Shown here in pieces: positions 61,106 through 64,000 of a DNA stretch of 64,000 nt. The stretch lies in contig NZ_VOSI01000004.1 of assembly GCF_019797745.1 (NCBI RefSeq), forward strand, positions 456,089-520,088, in the 5' to 3' direction. The notes beneath the pieces are model-generated. The model was not told the origin of the DNA, searched no databases, and saw nothing but the letters and a program-made list of their open reading frames with translations. Every line of letters begins with the position of its first letter. The stretch's first letter is position 1. The DNA comes from Edaphocola aurantiacus. GTDB taxonomy: Bacteria; Bacteroidota; Bacteroidia; Chitinophagales; Chitinophagaceae. A program made the translations under genes and the position numbers.

Positions 61106-61339
61106 TTATTCTGCATACGTCTCCAGTGTAGTGGAAACCGTCATGATAACCGCTATCAGCACCACGATCACGAGGAATAGGGCAGAGGTCCAGAGTATAG
61201 CCTCCCTGCCTACTACGTGATAAGATCCGTTGTATTCTTCAATTAAAATTTTTCGCCTTTTGACGGGATTACGATGTTTCACGTAGAGGTAAATCCGCCC
61301 GAAAGTCTGTGTTATCATATCAATCCGAAAGTAGTCCAT
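61106..61339 (-). CDS. Small membrane protein
   Basis: A 77-residue protein with a basic N-terminal half (VKHRNPVKRRKILIEEYNG) and one membrane helix near the C-terminus (AILWTSALFLVIVVLIAVIM), so a C-tail-anchored topology. No family recognised. It lies between the ATL gene (54 nt before) and an exported protein gene. Confidence 0.6.
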   Translation of the reverse strand: MDYFRIDMITQTFGRIYLYVKHRNPVKRRKILIEEYNGSYHVVGREAILWTSALFLVIVVLIAVIMTVSTTLETYAE

Positions 61340-61393
61340 TGCCGCACCTTTGAAAACTGATATAAAGGTACAGAGGCAAATACTATCGTTTTC

Positions 61394-61729
61394 TTAAAAC
61401 TCTGCCGCAAGGGTGTCCGGATCCCAGAAAACAGTGCGAAAATCTACAATTTTATCATTTTTTATAGAAATTCCCTCTGCTTTCAGGCGATCTTCCATCT
61501 CCGTAGGGGTGTCAAAATGAAAACGACCGGTCAGTTTACCGGCACTGTTGACCACACGGTGTGCGGGTACATCGGGCAGGTTATGGCTGTTGAACATGGC
61601 ACGGCCTACAATGCGGGCGGTACAGCCGTAACCGACACATTTTGCGATAACACCATAACTGCATACTCTGCCATACGGGATAAGCCGTACGATATCATAT
61701 ATAGCCTGGTATTGTGCTAAAGTGTCCAT
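61394..61729 (-). CDS. Alkyltransferase-like protein (ATL)
   Basis: A 111-residue protein of the MGMT C-terminal domain type. The active-site motif PCHRV of O6-methylguanine methyltransferases is PAHRV here (Pro55, Ala56, His57, Arg58), so the acceptor Cys is replaced by Ala and no direct alkyl transfer is possible. Such ATL proteins bind alkylated bases and recruit nucleotide-excision repair. The start overlaps the stop of the ketoacyl-synthase-like gene by one base (TGATG), an unusual link to a pigment cluster. Confidence 0.93.
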   Translation of the reverse strand: MDTLAQYQAIYDIVRLIPYGRVCSYGVIAKCVGYGCTARIVGRAMFNSHNLPDVPAHRVVNSAGKLTGRFHFDTPTEMEDRLKAEGISIKNDKIVDFRTVFWDPDTLAAEF

Positions 61730-62322
61730 CAGTTGAAGATACGACTTAATTGTTCAGGGGTAAACGGTTCCCCTTTAGGTTCGGCTGAGACCCAGATCAG
61801 GCGTACATCCAGCTGATCTCCATAAGCCTCGGCAAAGCCGCAGAGACAGGCAGATGTATTGCGCTGTTGTAATAAGTCGGTAACGTAAAATGCAGTGAAG
61901 GGAATATCTAACTGCTCAGAAAGGGTGCACATCTGCTCTCCTTTAAACTGGTTGCGTATACAGATTTCACCCAGCATAATATTGGGTAATGTATAGACAA
62001 ACAGGGCAGGGGAAGCCAGTTCTGTACGGGAAGCTTCAAACTTCTCATCCACATCCATACAGCCGTTGCTGGTGGTTAATACTGTAGCCACCCGGTCTTT
62101 ATCTTCGATATCACCCAGGGTTTGCACCAGTACTTCCGTAGCGAGAAAGGCAGCTTTGGACAGGAGGTCCATCTTAAAGAATTTAGGATAGCTGATGCCC
62201 AGACTGCGGTATAATGTTGTGATCGTTTCACTAAAGCTATCGCCCTGCAGCTGGTGCAATACCTGCCCGTCTGCAATGAGCGCATCTTTACTTAGTGAAA
62301 CGACATGATGGATATACAACAT
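61729..62322 (-). CDS. Ketoacyl-synthase-like accessory protein (pigment cluster)
   Basis: A 197-residue protein resembling the N-terminal half of a beta-ketoacyl synthase (Ketoacyl-synt_2-like; SKAAFLATEVLVQTLGD, RVATVLTTSNGCMDVDEKFE, PNIMLGEICIRNQFKGEQ). The catalytic Cys-His-His set of a full KS is not all present. Short KS-like proteins are standard parts of aryl-polyene and flexirubin clusters, where they work with full KS partners. It starts 6 nt after the FAD oxidoreductase gene and overlaps the ATL gene by one base. Confidence 0.8.
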   Translation of the reverse strand: MLYIHHVVSLSKDALIADGQVLHQLQGDSFSETITTLYRSLGISYPKFFKMDLLSKAAFLATEVLVQTLGDIEDKDRVATVLTTSNGCMDVDEKFEASRTELASPALFVYTLPNIMLGEICIRNQFKGEQMCTLSEQLDIPFTAFYVTDLLQQRNTSACLCGFAEAYGDQLDVRLIWVSAEPKGEPFTPEQLSRIFN

Positions 62323-62328
62323 TGACGA

Positions 62329-63561
62329 TTATTTATTATGCTCGAGGAAGTTGACTAATGCACTTACCGAGCGCTCATGATTTTTAACGAAAGGATTGGT
62401 ATCATCCCACACATAACCGGCCAGCACAGAACAGATCTGGGCTTTCACATCCTGGTTCTTATTGTCTGCAAAGAAGATTTTGTACAGGTCGCCGGTGTAC
62501 CATGATTTTACATAGGTACGGAATACATCTACACCTTTCTCCATATATCTCATATACTCATTTTCCCAGTCTACGTTTTCGCCTTTCAGGTGTTTGATCA
62601 CCAGGTTAGCCGCTTTCTGAGAAGATACCGTAGCCAGGGTTACGCCTGAAGAGAAGATCGGGTCCAGGAATTCAGTTACATTGCCCGTCAGCACGAATCC
62701 TTTTCCGAAGAATGTGGTGGAGGTCGCACTCCAGCCTTGGAGGATACGCGGTTCAAATTTCCATTCCACATCTCTGAAACGCTCGCGCAGATTAGGTTCT
62801 GCCTCGATCATTTTCCTGAATTTTGTTACGATATCTTCATCGCTGCCGTATTGGTCAAAATACTCAGGCAGGGCCACAAAGCCTACAGAGGTTACGCCGG
62901 TTGCAAAAGGAATAGTCCAGATCCAGCAATCAGTATCCTGTGCATAGATCACGATGCGGTTCGGCTCCTCTACCGTCATCCTGCGCGGATCTTCCATATG
63001 GCAGAATATCGTTTTGCGGGTAGGCAGCTGTGCCGGTTTGTCCAGGTTGAACATACGCGGGATCACGCGGCCATAGCCGCTGCCATCCACTATAAATTTA
63101 GCCGCTACCTGGAAGGTAGTGCCATCTTCTTTCTGAATCGTTGTAATGCTGTGTCCCTGCTCGTCGATCTTGATATCGATCACTTCGCTCAGGTAATGTA
63201 CCGGTATGCCTTTGCGCTCACACTCATCTGCCAGGGTGCTGTCAAAATCAGCACGGGGCATCTGCCAGGCATACTTATAACCATCTGAATGCTGTTCGTT
63301 AAAGGTGAAGTCACATATGGCCCCATCTTTAACAAATTTGGCACCCCATTTCTCCTGAAACTGCTTTTCTTTCAGCGCCGGCATGAAACCCGCTTCCTCC
63401 AATGCTTCCAGGCAGCGGGGCAGTAAGCTCTCGCCGATTACAAAACGGGGAAACTGCATTTTTTCTACAATCTCAACATTGTATCCTGCATTCTTTATAA
63501 TAGAGGCTGCAACTGTACCTGCAGGTCCGGCACCGATAACCAGTACGTCGGTTTGTATCAT
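62329..63561 (-). CDS. FAD-dependent oxidoreductase (flavin halogenase-like)
   Basis: A 410-residue flavoenzyme with the FAD motif GAGPAG (about 8-13), the WIW-type segment (DTDCWIWTIPFATGV) seen in the tryptophan-halogenase family, and GNVTEFLDPIFSSGVTLA, the second FAD contact. The halogenase WxWxIP motif is present as WIWTIP, but members of flexirubin-type clusters with this motif need not halogenate. It is probably a tailoring oxidase of the pigment. It lies between the methyltransferase and KS-like genes. Confidence 0.88.
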   Translation of the reverse strand: MIQTDVLVIGAGPAGTVAASIIKNAGYNVEIVEKMQFPRFVIGESLLPRCLEALEEAGFMPALKEKQFQEKWGAKFVKDGAICDFTFNEQHSDGYKYAWQMPRADFDSTLADECERKGIPVHYLSEVIDIKIDEQGHSITTIQKEDGTTFQVAAKFIVDGSGYGRVIPRMFNLDKPAQLPTRKTIFCHMEDPRRMTVEEPNRIVIYAQDTDCWIWTIPFATGVTSVGFVALPEYFDQYGSDEDIVTKFRKMIEAEPNLRERFRDVEWKFEPRILQGWSATSTTFFGKGFVLTGNVTEFLDPIFSSGVTLATVSSQKAANLVIKHLKGENVDWENEYMRYMEKGVDVFRTYVKSWYTGDLYKIFFADNKNQDVKAQICSVLAGYVWDDTNPFVKNHERSVSALVNFLEHNK

Positions 63562-63599
63562 TTCTAATAATTTGTTTTGTTCTACAGAAATGGAGAAAA

Positions 63600-64000
63600 T
63601 TATTTCTTACGAAGTTCGAGTATTGTATGGCTCAAACCGATATTATCATTGGTTGCGATGATGTCAAAACCAGCCTCATCGATCAGTTTATAAAATACCG
63701 CACTATCATACATCTGGCTGTTGCCGTTTGCCATAGTGGTAAAGTATAATGAAGTCATTTGCAGCGCAAATGCTGAGGTCTCGAATTTTTGTCTGTCCCA
63801 GAAGGTTTCGTTGATGAAAATGCGTGTTTCCGGTCCTGCTGCCTTGTGGCATTTCTTCAGGATACCGATGATCTCTGCATCTGAAAAGCAGTCCAGGAAC
63901 TGGCTCATCCAGATGATGTCATATCCTTCCGGCAGGCTCAGGCTATTGTCCAGCACATTGTGGTTATAATATTGTACACGGCCTTTGAATCCGGCTGCAT
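63600..64000 (-). CDS. SAM-dependent methyltransferase, 5' end beyond window
   Basis: The C-terminal ~133 codons of a class I methyltransferase: YDIIWMSQFLDCFSDAEII, RIFINETFWDRQKFETSAF, and the ending LSHTILELRKK. The frame stays open to the window edge (AGFKGRVQYYNHNVLDNS upstream), so the gene is truncated by the window and not broken. In flexirubin/aryl-polyene clusters a methyltransferase of this type modifies the aromatic head. It precedes the FAD oxidoreductase by 38 nt. Confidence 0.85.
   Translation of the reverse strand, partial: AAGFKGRVQYYNHNVLDNSLSLPEGYDIIWMSQFLDCFSDAEIIGILKKCHKAAGPETRIFINETFWDRQKFETSAFALQMTSLYFTTMANGNSQMYDSAVFYKLIDEAGFDIIATNDNIGLSHTILELRKK

Overview
The window comes from a member of the Bacteroidota, most likely the Chitinophagaceae or a near relative. 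The evidence is Bacteroidota-type promoters (TTTG, about 20 nt, TAnnTTTG), type IX secretion (T9SS) genes including the divergent PorU2/PorV2 pair, bacillithiol and probable flexirubin/aryl-polyene genes, and families typical of this phylum (DUF4294, DUF4295, DUF4834, DUF6048, DUF6452). Most of the window is dense housekeeping sequence of moderate GC. The exception is an AT-richer accessory block at about 46.9-55.7 kb.

Layout. 0-10 kb: PadR regulator with a membrane partner, M3 oligopeptidase, PorP/SprF-like protein, upp, DUF4294, bshB1, the rpmB-rpmG-DUF4295 cluster and an M28 peptidase. 10-24 kb: nusB, a CNNM/CBS protein, the (p)ppGpp enzyme with wbqC, a very short T9SS-sorted protein, an extreme polyampholyte protein, pabB, an HD hydrolase, a nucleoside transporter, a YwqK/MORN-cytochrome c fusion and groES-groEL. 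24-40 kb: the pheT operon, a secreted reprolysin-like protease preceded by a stand-alone lipoprotein that resembles its propeptide, rnr, porU2-porV2 and tyrS. 40-46 kb: a TetR-controlled membrane/rhodanese operon with a visible operator, then nrdB-thioesterase-nrdA behind a cobalamin riboswitch.

Accessory block (46.9-55.7 kb). Between the NUDIX gene and aspS lie a gene broken by at least three frame changes, a 21-bp tandem repeat that also reads as tyrosine-ended heptads, a candidate small RNA, a second frameshifted gene, a two-gene Kiwa anti-phage system (kwaA-kwaB) and a tandem pair of paralogous lipoprotein-like genes with duplicated leaders. This has the look of a variable defence island.

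55.7-64 kb: aspS, fabG, glnS, small membrane proteins, an alkyltransferase-like (ATL) gene and the edge of a probable flexirubin/aryl-polyene cluster (ketoacyl-synthase-like protein, FAD oxidoreductase, methyltransferase running off the window).

How the genes connect: PorU2/PorV2 are candidates for processing proteins with C-terminal sorting domains, and two such proteins (the reprolysin-like protease and the 122-aa mini-protein) are encoded here. B12 status probably gates class I ribonucleotide reductase. Many genes end in very long, perfect, bidirectional terminator palindromes. I saw no rRNA, tRNA, IS transposase or CRISPR array. All family calls are from reading the sequence; no database search was run.
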